Assembly (NCBI GenBank): GCA_963931865.1
Contig: OZ007510.1
Coordinates: forward strand, 9,954,993 to 10,018,992
Direction of reading: 5' to 3'
Source of the DNA: Axinella damicornis
Lineage: Eukaryota; Porifera; Demospongiae; Axinellida; Axinellidae
Length of the DNA: 64,000 nucleotides
Below the pieces are notes generated by a model, which saw only the letters and a program-made list of their open reading frames with translations, did no database searches and was not told the DNA's origin. Positions 33,189 through 44,379 of the stretch are shown here, one piece after another (within the stretch, counting starts at the first letter, position 1; every line of letters starts with the position of its first letter). The position numbers and the translations under genes were made by a program.

Positions 33189-36100
33189 GTAAGGATGTTG
33201 TATTACAGAATGATGTATTGTGGTTGTCACTCCAATATGCTGTGACCATACTGCTATAACTGCCAGCATAAATGAACTTGGCAAAACTCCACCATAACTG
33301 AGTGATTTTATAAGTTTATTGTAATATGGCAAGCCACACCTACACCTGCCACATACAGGACAAGGGGTCACTTCCATAGACACTATAGTCACAGCTGCGA
33401 CCGCGGGTCAAAGCTTTGACCGCTGTTTTTGGAGTTTTGACCGTTGACCACGCCGATTTTCGTCCGTTGACCTTTGACCGATCAGCTACTTGCCCTTGTA
33501 ATACATGCCTGCACGTCACCATAAATAGGGCGGCGCGCATTTTTGACTGTACTTTTGAGCCGCTCGAGTGACCCCCCCCCCCCCCCCCCTTGCAGGATAA
33601 TTTGTGACCCCAGTTGCAGCTTACTGGTGCTTTTATTGGAGTGACCACCCCTTGCATCCTAGTCTCGGCCCCAGACCCAACCAACACCAGTGCGGTTGGC
33701 TTCACACATGGGGATGGAGGATCTGGTGACCAATAAGATTGCCGTACATGCAGTGGTATCATGTGATGTAATTATGCAATTGTGCTAGCACACACATTGC
33801 TAGTCAGAACATGAAATGTGACAAACAAGAGTCACCAGACCCTCCTCCCTCGTCCTTGATACGGCAAGCGATCCACGCAGGTCTGGGACTGAGACTCATG
33901 CCTCCCACTTTGCTGTAGGTTTAACACATAGCGCTCTGTTGAATTTCCCTTCTGTGCTCATACATAGGTTGAAATAGTGCTGCACTTCAGTAAGAGCCTG
34001 GGCCTGTTCACAGTAGGCCAGTCTCTCCTTTCTGCCATTGAAGCCATTCGCTCTGATCTGCCAAACTCAAAAGCAAGGGTACTTTATCATGAAGGAGCTA
34101 ACACTGGCAATCCAATCGTTCTACTTGTGCAAGAAGAAGAGAGAGATCTTTATGTGCTCAGGTTTGATCCGGCCCTACAAATCTTGCAGTCAGTTGCTTA
34201 CATCCTCCCCAAATCTTGCAAGAATGAAAACCATGATATTCGTGGCACATACAGTCTGAATTCAAAGCGTTCCATCTCTGTACAAAGTGCCATTGATACT
34301 TTTGGCAAGCCAAAAGACTTCCGCGTTCAGCCGTACAAAGACGGACAAGCTGTGTACCTCCTCTACGATGGAACTTGCTTTATGTTTGACATCCAAAATC
34401 CTGACCACAGCGATCTGAGCAGTTTAAAGGAGCTTAGCGGTTTGAAATCATGGCTGGTAGAGATTAGAGTGGTCCCGGCAGTAAACCGCAGGTTGCCAGA
34501 GCTGGGATGTGGTCTCTCTCTGGCTAAGAGAAGTGCACTTGACTTCCAGCTTCCAGAAGTTCACTTTGTTGTACACGAAATATCTAGAATGGTCACCGCC
34601 CTAGAAATTGCTTACACATGTAACAGCGTAGGTGACGAAAACGTGGCTATTTCTGCAAAGCGTGTTTCATTTGGTGAGAAATCCGAAGACGTGCTCTCAA
34701 ACCTCGGCTCTCCGGATCATGTATATTACAACGATCAACACCACCGTGAACAGATGGGAACTCTGTCGAACTATTGCAACTTCTTAAAGTATTCTGATCT
34801 ACATTCAGAGTATTGTTTTTGCTACCGGCGTCTAGGAATTGATGTGCTCTTTGACTCACAGAGGAGTCAGGTTAGCAAGATGGTGCTCCACACAAATATC
34901 CCAAACCAGTTTGAATTTGGCTCCTATTGCCGTTGCTTTTTCAAGTTCTCCATTTCGACAGATTGCGTATCGACAAGCTGCAGTAGTGAGTCTCTCCTTG
35001 TCACCCCAGTAACAAATTGGAATATCATCAAAGCCCAAGTTGAGAGTGACCATGTCCGGCATTTACGAATCTGCCACTACAGCCCCTCTACTAACACATT
35101 CTATCCGTTTGGCGATACCTCCCTCTGGGCCTTGTTTGATCAGCTGATTGTTGAGACGACCAGCTCTAACCACATAGCGAAAATCACCCTTTTGGCCCCT
35201 GACCGAAGCACAGTTCTGTCTGCAAAGTTGGCCAAGCAGAACATAGTCAGCACGGTGTCAGCACCTCACCTCCCTGTTAGAGAAGTGGAGACTAATTTTC
35301 AGGTGAAGGTTCGGAAAGAACCTCAAATTGACAAAAGTGGAAGTTCAGATTCCGACGAAGAATTCCAAGACTGCCAGGAGGAGTCATTCCACAGCGGTTT
35401 AGCTAGTGCCCATACAGAAACTGAGAGTTCTATAAAACCTCAGGATTTGAAGGAGGAATTCACAACTGTGACCATCACCGAAAAGGCGTATTTCAGTCAA
35501 AATGTGAATGTCATTGTCACCGATTGCCAGGATGAAAGCAGCTCTTCAGCATCAACTCAGAGCTCCAGCAGTGTTCTGGAGCACACTCCGAACACACTCG
35601 TATATGAGTTTCTAGCAGATCAGGAAGAAAATGGAGGCATTTCTTCAGGGGAGGCTACTAATTCAACAGTAGTACATGCATCAAACACTCTACAGATATT
35701 GGCTTCAAACTTCAATGCAGAGTACTATCATTCAGTCACCCATATCCCTGAAAATGACAATGCGCTTTTTGCAGGGAGTGCTTTAGCTGCAAGTGACAAC
35801 GGTGAACCACCCGAACACGGTTCGTTTGATTTCATTTCCTACAGTGAAATGATTGAAAGCCAGAGAATGATTGCAATGGAAAGCTCACTCCCAGATTCTG
35901 ATTCAGATAAGCCGCAAGGTGCAATGGTGGATCCATTAGCTACCACGAGTGAAGAAGAAGCACAGTGCGGAAATGAGCATCCGTCTATGCAACAACCATC
36001 CACACAAGATGATCTCGACCTCACGGGCAGCACCAAGAAATGCGACTCCCCTTCAGAGTTAGATTCCCAAGTTCATATAATGTCAAAATCTTCCAGTGAA

Positions 36101-38954
36101 GCAGTGTTCCACTACCAACCGAGGTCCACTACAATGACCACATCGCGTATCATGACACTCAGCCAAGATGTAGGCATTTTTGAGAGACAATCTCATGAAG
36201 CCACAACAACGAGCAAATTTAGAAAGCATCCAACAGCCAAGGCTACATCTAAACCTCTTTCCTCTTCCGGTGCTCTACATACCACTCCTAAGGCTTCTGG
36301 GAGGGGTGTACTACTGTCCAAAAGTGGCGAGGCTACCCCACCCAGCAGGCAATCTGGGAGACTGATAGTTCAAAGGAGGGCTGGATCTAGTGCTTCAGCT
36401 CATAAGGAAGCTAAATCGAGGTTGCTTAGCCATACCAAGAGCTCTCAGCAGAAGACCAAAACAAAGTATGTCCCAAGGGTCAAAGAAGATGAGGAAGAGG
36501 TAGAGGCAGAAGAGAGCATCGATCAGAGAAGTGAAGGTGGAGAAGACGGTATAGTGGAATCCAGTGAAGAGTTGCCCATAGCATCAGCCCCAGAATCAGC
36601 AGAGCTCACTTTGGAAGGGAAGGAACCAAGTACAAATCAGGAGACCGATCCCATGACTGCTGCACCATGCATGGAAACCGTAGACCGTGAAAGCAAAATG
36701 GAGTTGGAAGGCATCACCATGAATGGTCGAGAACACTCCTCTCTGCCTCCCCAACAGCATTCTCAAGAGCCAGATTATGAACCAAAGGCAAAAGGTGCTG
36801 TTGTCAATCCTGTTCATTCGGACAGGGAGGGTACTCCTCATCTAACTCTGACTTCTGTCGATCCTGTCCATCTGGGTAGTGAAGGCCCCACTGCATGTCA
36901 GGGTTCACCACATACTTATAGCAAACGAACACCTTTGCACATCCTGAACCCACATGATCACCATCAGCCATCAGCACATCACAACACAGACAAGGGGGCC
37001 CGTGAAGAAACAGAACTAGAACCCTGTGTTACTGAAGGCACTGCAGTAGAACGCTCGCCTGCTATTGACCAGGATAATGGTCCAACTGCTTGCAAGGCTG
37101 AAGACACATCCCTTCCATGTTTACCAGTGGAAAGCGAAGGTATTGTGTATGATCATAGTCTAACAGTACTATACTGTGTAGGTATATAAGCATCACGTAT
37201 ATAACATGTGCTCCCAATTACAACCTCTGTTGATGTTTGTGATCATCCAGGTATTGAGCTATTACCGTCATCCCCTCTTGGAACAGAGCAGTTTCTGACC
37301 TCCTCAGACAGCCCTCTTCGACGGTGTTGGGATGAGGAGCCTTTCATGCCCGGCTTTGGCCCTCCTAGCATGACACAGGTTGGTTTTCTCAGAATGCAAT
37401 TGGAACTGGTTTTCTAAGCCACTTTCTTGCACTTTAGGATAGAGTCCTCCTGGAGCTCATATCCTGTGAACATGAGGAGGTTTGCAGTAGATTGAAGACA
37501 CGAAATGAGGTAGTGAGAGGAGAATGGGTTTTGCTGAATAGCCATAGTCCTTCCATTTGCATGAGCATGTTTCCTGTGCATCTTCTATTCACATGTAACT
37601 GGCATGGTCTGATCATGCCATATAGTATAAAGCATTTGGATATCGAGCACATACTGTGAAGCTGAAATGCATGACTACAAATACGCTAGGTGGATACTTT
37701 GCAAAGCCTCGATCCACTACAATTAATGTCCAGCTGATTTCCTGTTTCTACCAATTGACTATTATTTTACACCGATTTCAGGGGCTTACCCACCTTTGGC
37801 AGAGCCTATTACACCAAGGATCTACCATTGGCCTGGATTTTGTGACCTCGCATGATGAAGCTCTTCTGCCTGACCTGCTTTCAGCTCTTAACAATCACAG
37901 GTATTTTTGTCAGTTAATAAGGGTCCGTATTCTCACTGACTGCAATTATACACACTGTTGAAGCTAATGGATGGTAGAGCAGTGCAGCACAAAGAATGTG
38001 GCCAAACTGCAAATACGCTTTGATCTCTGACCCATGCAGTACGACTGCATGCAAGTGGTTCTAGAAACACTGTAAGCCGATATACCTCTTCTTTGGCTGC
38101 AGGGAAGTGTGGGATCTGAAGCTGACAGTGACCTTGCTCCCAAGGATCAAGAATATGTTTGTGCCATCAGTGAAGAGAAGGTGGCATATCCTATAATCCT
38201 ATAGCATGTGAATGTCATTTCGTTCACTATGCATGCATAACACTGTGGTCTGTCTGAAAAGGTTTAGTGATATTGGCTCCATCACATTTCGGATCATGTA
38301 CATCTCTTCTATGCAGGTCTTGAGAGTGTGTATCTAGCACAGTTTGAAGCATTGGATAAGGCACTTTAAGTGTCTCCAATAGCCCTATATGTTTGAACAC
38401 ATTTCAGGTCATCTACGTGTACAGTCATGACTCATATAGGTTACCATTCTCTACACCACAGACATTTGCTGGTTGCGTGTGAGTCTGTATTACTGATCAT
38501 GGAAATCCACACTTCAGAACTGCTGAGATACAAAGCAGGTAACATTGTGCGTGACACTATATCAGGAGCTTCATGGGCTGTAGGTGGCACGAAGCTCCTG
38601 CATAATTATATAGGTGGGTGGGCCAGTGTATAACGTTACCAGGAATTCAATGGGCTGACATTTTATAATCACAAACATTGTAAAAGCTACAAAACTGAAA
38701 GTAGTCAAGGAGGTAATGGGACTATGCTGTCTCCCTCAGGTCGTCTCCGCTCCTTGCCTGAGGAGTGTACCCAGTACCGTAGGTGCTATGATACCCTGGA
38801 GGAGATATCAGAGTTCGTAGAGGGACTGATTCTCAGTACTGAGCGTTCTGCTGTGGAAGAGGAGGAGGAGGAGGAGGAAAGAGAGGTTCTACAGCAGATG
38901 AAAACTGTTAGGGACTCTGTCAGCAAGATATTTAGGAAATTAGAACTCGAGTAG
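33186..38954 (+). CDS. PHAF1/MYTHO (UPF0183) domain fused to a katanin p80 con80 domain, 1,287 aa
   Basis: Exons: 33186-33188, 33968-37139, 37251-37378, 37438-37509, 37782-37900, 38103-38180, 38462-38538 and 38740-38954 (TAG stop). Lengths sum to 3,864 bases and all phases agree. Residues about 2-415 match the UPF0183 family, whose human member PHAF1/MYTHO acts in autophagosome formation: SKSLGLFTVGQSLLSAI, FGEKSEDVLSNLGSP (about 236), LGIDVLFD, VLHTN (about 306), TFYPFGD and NHIAKITLLAP. Residues about 416-1100 are Ser/Glu/Thr-rich and look disordered. Residues about 1102-1245 match katanin con80: LLELISCEHEEVCSRLKTRN, LWQSLL, VWDLKLTVTLLPRIKNMF, then RLRSLPEECTQYRRCYDTLE. In katanin p80 this domain binds the p60 severing ATPase. 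There is no WD40 propeller. An acidic run (about 1256) and a short charged tail close the protein. The usual PHAF1 is about 420 residues without con80, so this is a fusion architecture. Confidence 0.9.
33468..33479 (+). promoter_or_regulatory. DR1-type nuclear receptor site in PHAF1-con80 intron 1
   Basis: TGACCTTTGACC is a perfect direct repeat of the AGGTCA half site with 1-base spacing. It is the only perfect one in a stretch with several further TTGACC half sites (33400-33480). RXR/HNF4-type receptors use such sites. Chance occurrence is possible. Confidence 0.3.
33660..33897. mobile_element. Foldback-like element, TAGTCTCGG subtype, PHAF1-con80 intron 1
   Basis: Starts TAGTCTCGGCCCCAGACCCA and ends GGTCTGGGACTGAGACTCA with about 200 bases between. 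Its left end matches the element at 24076-24184 (TAGTCTCGGTGCCAGACCCA). Others of this subtype lie at about 18170-18204 and 31556-31619. Confidence 0.55.
33968..37139 (+). CDS. PHAF1 domain and disordered linker exon
   Basis: The 3,172-base exon follows the acceptor TGCTCATACATAG and ends GCGAAG|GTATTG (phase 1). The whole PHAF1 domain and about 640 residues of linker lie in this single exon, as a retroposed or intron-poor ancestral PHAF1 copy might. The linker has FQDCQEE and VTDCQDESSSS acidic-cysteine motifs and a duplicated DPVHLGSEG / NPVHSDREG pattern near its end. Confidence 0.93.
37251..37378 (+). CDS. PHAF1-con80 linker exon
   Basis: 128 bases between TGATCATCCAG and the donor ACACAG|GTTGGT. 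Encodes IELLPSSPLGTEQFLTSS followed by WDEEPFMPGFGPP. Phase 1 in (G + GT = Gly), phase 0 out. Confidence 0.85.
37438..37509 (+). CDS. con80 exon 1
   Basis: 72 bases, phase 0 at both ends. DRVLLELISCEHEEVCSRL aligns with the first con80 helix of KATNB1 and KATNBL1. Acceptor TTGCACTTTAG, donor GAG|GTAGTG. Confidence 0.88.
37782..37900 (+). CDS. con80 exon 2
   Basis: 119 bases encoding GLTHLWQSLLHQGSTIGLDF and then SHDEALLPDLLSALNNH. This matches the con80 pattern in which a W-T-S-G type turn is followed by a helix of the form D-x-x-x-L-V-D-L-L-N. Phase 0 in, phase 2 out. Confidence 0.88.
38103..38180 (+). CDS. con80 exon 3
   Basis: 78 bases. REVWDLKLTVTLLPRIKNMF aligns with the W-x-L-D-L-x-x-x-x-L-P-x-I core of katanin p80. 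Acceptor CTTTGGCTGCAG, donor AGAAG|GTGGCA. Confidence 0.9.
38462..38538 (+). CDS. con80 exon 4
   Basis: 77 bases after CTACACCACAG. HLLVACESVLLIMEIHTSEL corresponds to the con80 helix with the small-residue/SL-x-L-I-L pattern. Phases (2 in, 1 out) fit the neighbours. Confidence 0.85.
38740..38954 (+). CDS. con80 last exon, acidic tail and stop
   Basis: 215 bases after CTGTCTCCCTCAG. RLRSLPEECTQYRRCYDTLE is the conserved end of con80 (E-R-L-x-K-C-x-x-C-Y). An acidic run of eight Glu follows, then a helical tail ending RKLELE and the TAG stop. Confidence 0.9.
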
Positions 38955-39573
38955 GTTCCCAGTTTAGGGTGCACACTATGACCTAGTGGAATGTGTATAA
39001 TATATAGCTGTAGTACTAACGTTGGTACAATTAATTTTGCAAGTATAACTTTTGATCAGAGCTGTCTACCAATTATAAGACGTATATATATTGACATATA
39101 TACGTCAATAGACCTTCTCATTGAACTGCAGCTGTGAGCCCAGGTTTGTAACTTGTAGAGGCCTGTGTAGACCTTCTCATTGAACTGCAGCTGTGAGCCC
39201 AGGTTTGTAACTTGTAGAGGCCTGTGTACATGTGGTTACTAGGTGTATCAACATGACTTGTTGATTATGTTCAGGAAACTATACACAACCTAGGCAAGGG
39301 GGAGTCACTGAATAGTGATCAAAATTAAACGTTCAGTAAAAATACTTCCATTAAAATATCCAGCTATGTATTCTGCATCTCACCAATGTGACAGCACCAC
39401 AGCGGTTATTGATGGTCAACAGGGAAACAAAACACTCTGAGCCATGGCTTCACGTACCACCAAGGACACAATTATTAGCAAGGAGTATAACGTTAAGGAA
39501 CAACCTACCAGGAGTGTAATAACTAACACTAAGCCTATCTAAACATTCATGTCACTGACTAGCTATATAACAC
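38955..39573. other. Intergenic region between convergent genes
   Basis: Shared 3' flank of the PHAF1-con80 and CSPG genes. It contains a 59-base tandem duplication (39109-39226) and an AT palindrome near 39080-39106. ATTAAA near 39351 could serve polyadenylation of the plus-strand gene. Confidence 0.5.
39109..39226 (+). repeat. 59-bp tandem duplication
   Basis: TAGACCTTCTCATTGAACTG...GTAGAGGCCTGTG is present twice, virtually identical, between the two convergent genes. Confidence 0.93.
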
Positions 39574-42500
39574 TTAAACTAAGAGAAAGTAAGCACACCA
39601 AAATGTTGCTAAAACAACGATAGAAGCCATCTGGGACCGGTCAGCAGCGCTCATGGTTGACAGAGGAGTACTGGTGGTGTCTGGGGAAATCAGAGGCGAG
39701 GGTGTCCCTGGAGTCGTGGCTGGGGGGTGTATGGTTATGCTGATCTGGGCCTCTCCAGGCTGCAGTCCTGCTCCACTGCCCTGCACAAGCACTGTCATTG
39801 TATCTGTAACAGTGTAGTTTACAGTGGAGTTCCAGGTGTAGAAGACCCATCCAGCCTTCAGCTCATTATACCTGAAGGAAAATCGCTCATTGTTCATGGC
39901 AGGTGAACGCTTTGTGACTGTAGTGAAGTATTTGAATTCCAGGAAGCCATACTGTGGAGGGCTAATCACTTCAATCATGGGAGGCCTGTGTAGTGTAGAC
40001 TGGAGCTGGTCGAGGTCCAGGAGATCTGATGAGAGGGGAAGGGAGAGCCCAGTTGTAAAGTCAAGTTCCTCTTGCATTTTCACCTGCCCCCACACCACCA
40101 CACGAATGAGGATGATGACATCTGAGGTATTTACTTTTCTGTTCACAATGTGCACCCTTAATGAATCGTTATGGAAACGGGAGTCAATGTTGTGATATCT
40201 GACGACTCCGCTGTCTACCTCTGACTGGGTGAATCTGTCGGGGTCACTGGGACCAACAATCACACCGTGTGCTGGCCCATTATTCACCAAAAATAGTGTC
40301 TCTCCTCGGATACCATTAGTACTGGTGTCCAGTAGGTTTGTTGTGATGGTCACACCACCTTCATTCTGCTTGTACGTTGCCTCTTTGCTCCAAACTAGCT
40401 GAAGATAATGGTCAACAACAAAAATGTCAAACCTTGTGCTATTTTCACTCACGTGGTCGACATCGTTGAATGTGAAGGAGAAATTTCTGTGACCTACACA
40501 ACGTGGTTTAAACTTTAGTAGACCATTGTTAATAGCAGTCTGTTTGAATCGCTCCCCTGCGTGGATAGTGTTACTCCTGACAATCAGGTCTCCGTTCCCT
40601 GGTAGGGATGTGATAATGTACTCTAACTCGTCTGGAAGGTTGTCCCGATCTTGGATTTTGAGGTCCTCTGGGACAAAAGTGTACACAAACCCGTGCACAG
40701 CTGTGATGTTCAATTCAGTGGTCACAAGGTAGGGCCATTCGTCGTTCACAGGTGTTATTGATACACTGAGTGACTCTATGAAGACGGGATCATTGAAGGT
40801 GCTTGAAGAGTCACTCGTGGCTTCAATAGTGAGCTGGAAAGGGAGGGAGTCTGTCAGTGTGTCTGAGCCATCGTGATGATAACACATTGTGCCGGTAGCC
40901 ATGAGGGTTTGATTGAAGCTGATTGGTAGTGCATCTTGTTCTTCTCCATTGATAACAATAACCCCATGCTGGGGGAGGGAAGACAAGTGCCAGACAGAAG
41001 ACAACTCGTGGACTGTTGCAAATAAGTGGCGGAAATCATTCCAGGTGCTATAGCGAAGGTTTCTCGCATCCAGAACACTGTCATTGAGGCAAGCTCTCCC
41101 CCCCTCCACTACTTCTAGCCCCTTGTTCACCGCCAGCCTGCTGTGGGGTGTGCTCGGGTGGGAAATATGGATGGTAAACACAACTGCTGGAGTGTTTACT
41201 GCAAGAGGGGTCTCCACTGATACGATTGGCACCTCCTCCGATTCCCACCTGTCTAAGTCAGTGTGAGAATACACCACAAGACCAGCATTCACATCACTCT
41301 GGTTGAATCGGGCAGTCTCAACCGAGCCCACTAAAATCTTGCCATACTCAAGCTCACGGACATTGTAGAATATCTGCCTCGGTTTGGAGCTCTTGTAGTC
41401 ATTTGTGGTGCAGAGAAGCTGCTCGCGTGTTATTGTGACATTTCCTTGCATGGGGATGGAGAGATTGGCCGCCAAGTTGCAGGTCAGTCTCAGCTCATTG
41501 GCAGAAATGTCAATCTGGCTGTGTGCACTTTGGACTCCATCGGTAACCGTGACGACCAGAGCACCATCAAATTCTGAAATGTGTTTGAATACCACGCGTT
41601 CAGCATCTACGTCGGCTTGTGTGAAGGACTGTATGGAGCGTCCACTCCAGGAGTCCGAGTAGGTAATAATGCCATCAATATTCAAGGTGTAGTTGTAACG
41701 CAGGTTTTCAGATGATGTGTCACGGTCAGTGGCATTCAGATAGGTCTGGTTGAGTACGATGGTCTGCCCTACCCACAGCTGGATGGTACCAGCATAGGTG
41801 TGCAGCAATGGCGGTTCATCATTCACTGGGAGGACGACAATTGGAAATCGGGTATCGTTGCTCCTTTGCTTGTGCCCGGTTGGCTCATGAGCTTCATAGA
41901 CAAACCAAAAACGATCATTCTGACTCTCATCTCCAACATGCTTGTAGACAATGGAGCCATTCTCAAGGTCCAGTGTTGTGAAGTTGCTGACTCTTGTGCC
42001 AGTTGTGGCATTGACCAGTGACCCATGGTAAGGCTGTCTGGTGACAGTGATGCAACCGAAAACTTTGCTGAGATGGGGATGAAGAACTTCAAAGTCACTT
42101 CGCTCAAACACAACAGCACCTCCCTCCCTTACCATCACCCCGGAGATATTGAGCGGTACTATCCATGGCAGGATGACGATGTCAACATGGTAGGTCTCAT
42201 TCTGGGGATTGATCTGGTCGGTCAGGTTAAACACGAAATAGTCGCTCCAGTGCCCGAGAATGGTGTGGTTGTAGAGAACATTGTCCCTGAGCAGATCAAA
42301 GTTTGTGAAGTCCACAGGGTTCTCAAAGAAAAAGTACTCTGAGAAGCGATAGTACTGAATCAACCCATAGTGAGGGCCGTCTATTAAAGTGCAAGTAATA
42401 TTAATAGCCTGAGCATCAGATCGTGAATCCAAGTCGTAGATTACAATTTCTGTGGAGCCCATCTCCACAATTTGCTGCTCAACCACAAACAATGGACTCT

Positions 42501-44379
42501 TGATGTAAACTACTTCTGGGGCATCGTCATCAATGGGTATAATTCTGATGGGAAATCCGTAGACTTCTGAGGTGGCATTTTTATGTACGGGGATAGTAAT
42601 GCTGAAACTGAAACTGTCCCTAACAGTATTACTGTTGTCGTGAACATACACTAGTCTGCCAGTCTCTAGGTCTTGCTGTGTGAAGTTGGTGGCAGTAGAG
42701 TTGTTGAATAGAAGTGTCCCATGGAGAGGATAGGTCCATATGTTATAGACATAGTGCTCATCAACCAGGCTCTGGACATTGATGGCATTGTACTGAAGAT
42801 ATTCCTGAGTGATGACGGCCTGCAAACCCTCCATGACAGTGAAGGTGCCTCTATTGGGGGCAACGTTTTGCAATATGATTTCCCTGATGTCGACTGGCAG
42901 GGACTTAAATATTCGCCTTTGACCATCGGTGATATAGAATAAGATTATGTCACTTTTAATGTTGAGAAGGGTCCCTTTGTGCTTGTAGAACACACGGCCC
43001 GACCGCAGGTCTCCTTCCGTCCATCGTGAAATCTTCACAGTAGGGGCCTCCTCAAAGTATATGTAGCCATAGATCGGGAAGGGAGAGAACAGCTCATAGA
43101 CCAAGTCCTCATCCCTCATGTCACTGTCAGAGTCGTGAGCCTTCAGAATGCTGCTGGATATCACTGCAAACCCTCCGGTCACAACAACAAGCACTTTCCG
43201 GTTCAAAAACTCAGGATCCCAGTTGTTTACAGGCAGGATGGTGACATTGACAACACCACTTACCTCAAGCCGGCGAGACTCCAAGTCCACACTGGGATCA
43301 TCAGTTTCTGCAACTGTTAAAAACTCGAAGTTATCATGAAGCGTCTCCATTACCTGGTGCCTGTAAATGATCCTTCGGGTTAAGAGATCTCTGTGCTGAA
43401 AATAGTAAACTAATGACCCAGGAAAGTCCCTCAAATGTATTCGACCATTCTTTGGGCTTGATAGAATATGGAATTCCACATAATAGCCCGGAGGGGGAAT
43501 CGCATCCAATTAAGATCTACCAATAGAGAAGGACTGGCCCTCCTGTACTTCAAACCCAGTGTTTATGACCGTCAGGTTCACAACATGTACTGAAATGGTG
43601 AAGATGTGTACCCTTGTACAGGCATATCGGGTGCTATCCTCACCGTCAGGTGGTGCGGAGAGGGTACATACTTTGAACGAGAAGCTGTCATTCAGTGTAC
43701 TAGTCACCGTGTCCCTGTGGCTATAGGCAATGTGATTCTTGTTGACATCTTCTTGGGTGAAGTTCTCCAGGTGAACGTTGCTGTCATCAGCGGATTGGTT
43801 GAAAAGGATGCCATGTCTAGGACCTTGCATGATTTCATACTGAAGGGAGTGGTTCAACCCTCCCCTGGTATCAGTAGCCAGCAAGTGGGTTGTATTGATG
43901 GACACAATGCTGCCCCTGGCCAAGTAGACAAGACCAACATGTTCCAGGGTTGGAACTGGAATGTGCCTAATACACACTGAGAATGGAATTGGACCCGAAG
44001 AACCATGACCGTACTGAAACGTGAGGTAGAATGTGTCAGCATTTGTTATTGTAGCTAAGTCAGAGAAGCGGTAGATTATCACACTGCTGAAGATGTCGTG
44101 ACCATGGAACACGTTTATGGGTATTTCATTACTTTCATTACTTGATGTCCTGAGGATCTGTCCAAACTCTGGGGCTGTTGCTACGGTAACAATGACATTG
44201 TAGATACGGTTTGGGTCATTTCCATTGGGGTCATTCACTGTGATGTCAAATCTGTCACGATCCAGTGGTACAGAGAGTGTTTCGGTAGTGGCATCAAGTT
44301 CAGCGAAGCATCGGGAATTGTTGGGGAGGTTGACAGCTGAAGCTGACACGGTCAGTGGTGTGGCGGTTACAGTGATACT
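39574..44379 (-). CDS. CSPG-protein giant last exon with in-frame TAA at 43510-43512
   Basis: 4,806 bases (1,602 codons) after TTTTCTCCCACAG|AGT. Open throughout in one frame except TAA at 43512-43510, which interrupts GQSFSIGRS and LDAIPPPGYYVEFHIL. The CSPG pattern runs straight across the stop, with no frame shift. Ends with the hydrophobic tail and stop at 39574. Confidence 0.88.

Noticed and set aside
33977..37189. Taking the 1,070-codon frame as the whole gene
   Set aside because: Its GTG start is in mid-exon, and its last codons lie after the good donor at 37140. Splicing adds the con80 domain.
43446..43521. A short intron hiding the TAA of the CSPG exon (GTAGAT donor, CAAG acceptor)
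   Set aside because: It would remove the conserved GYYVEFHILSSP strand of the repeat, and the acceptor has no polypyrimidine tract.
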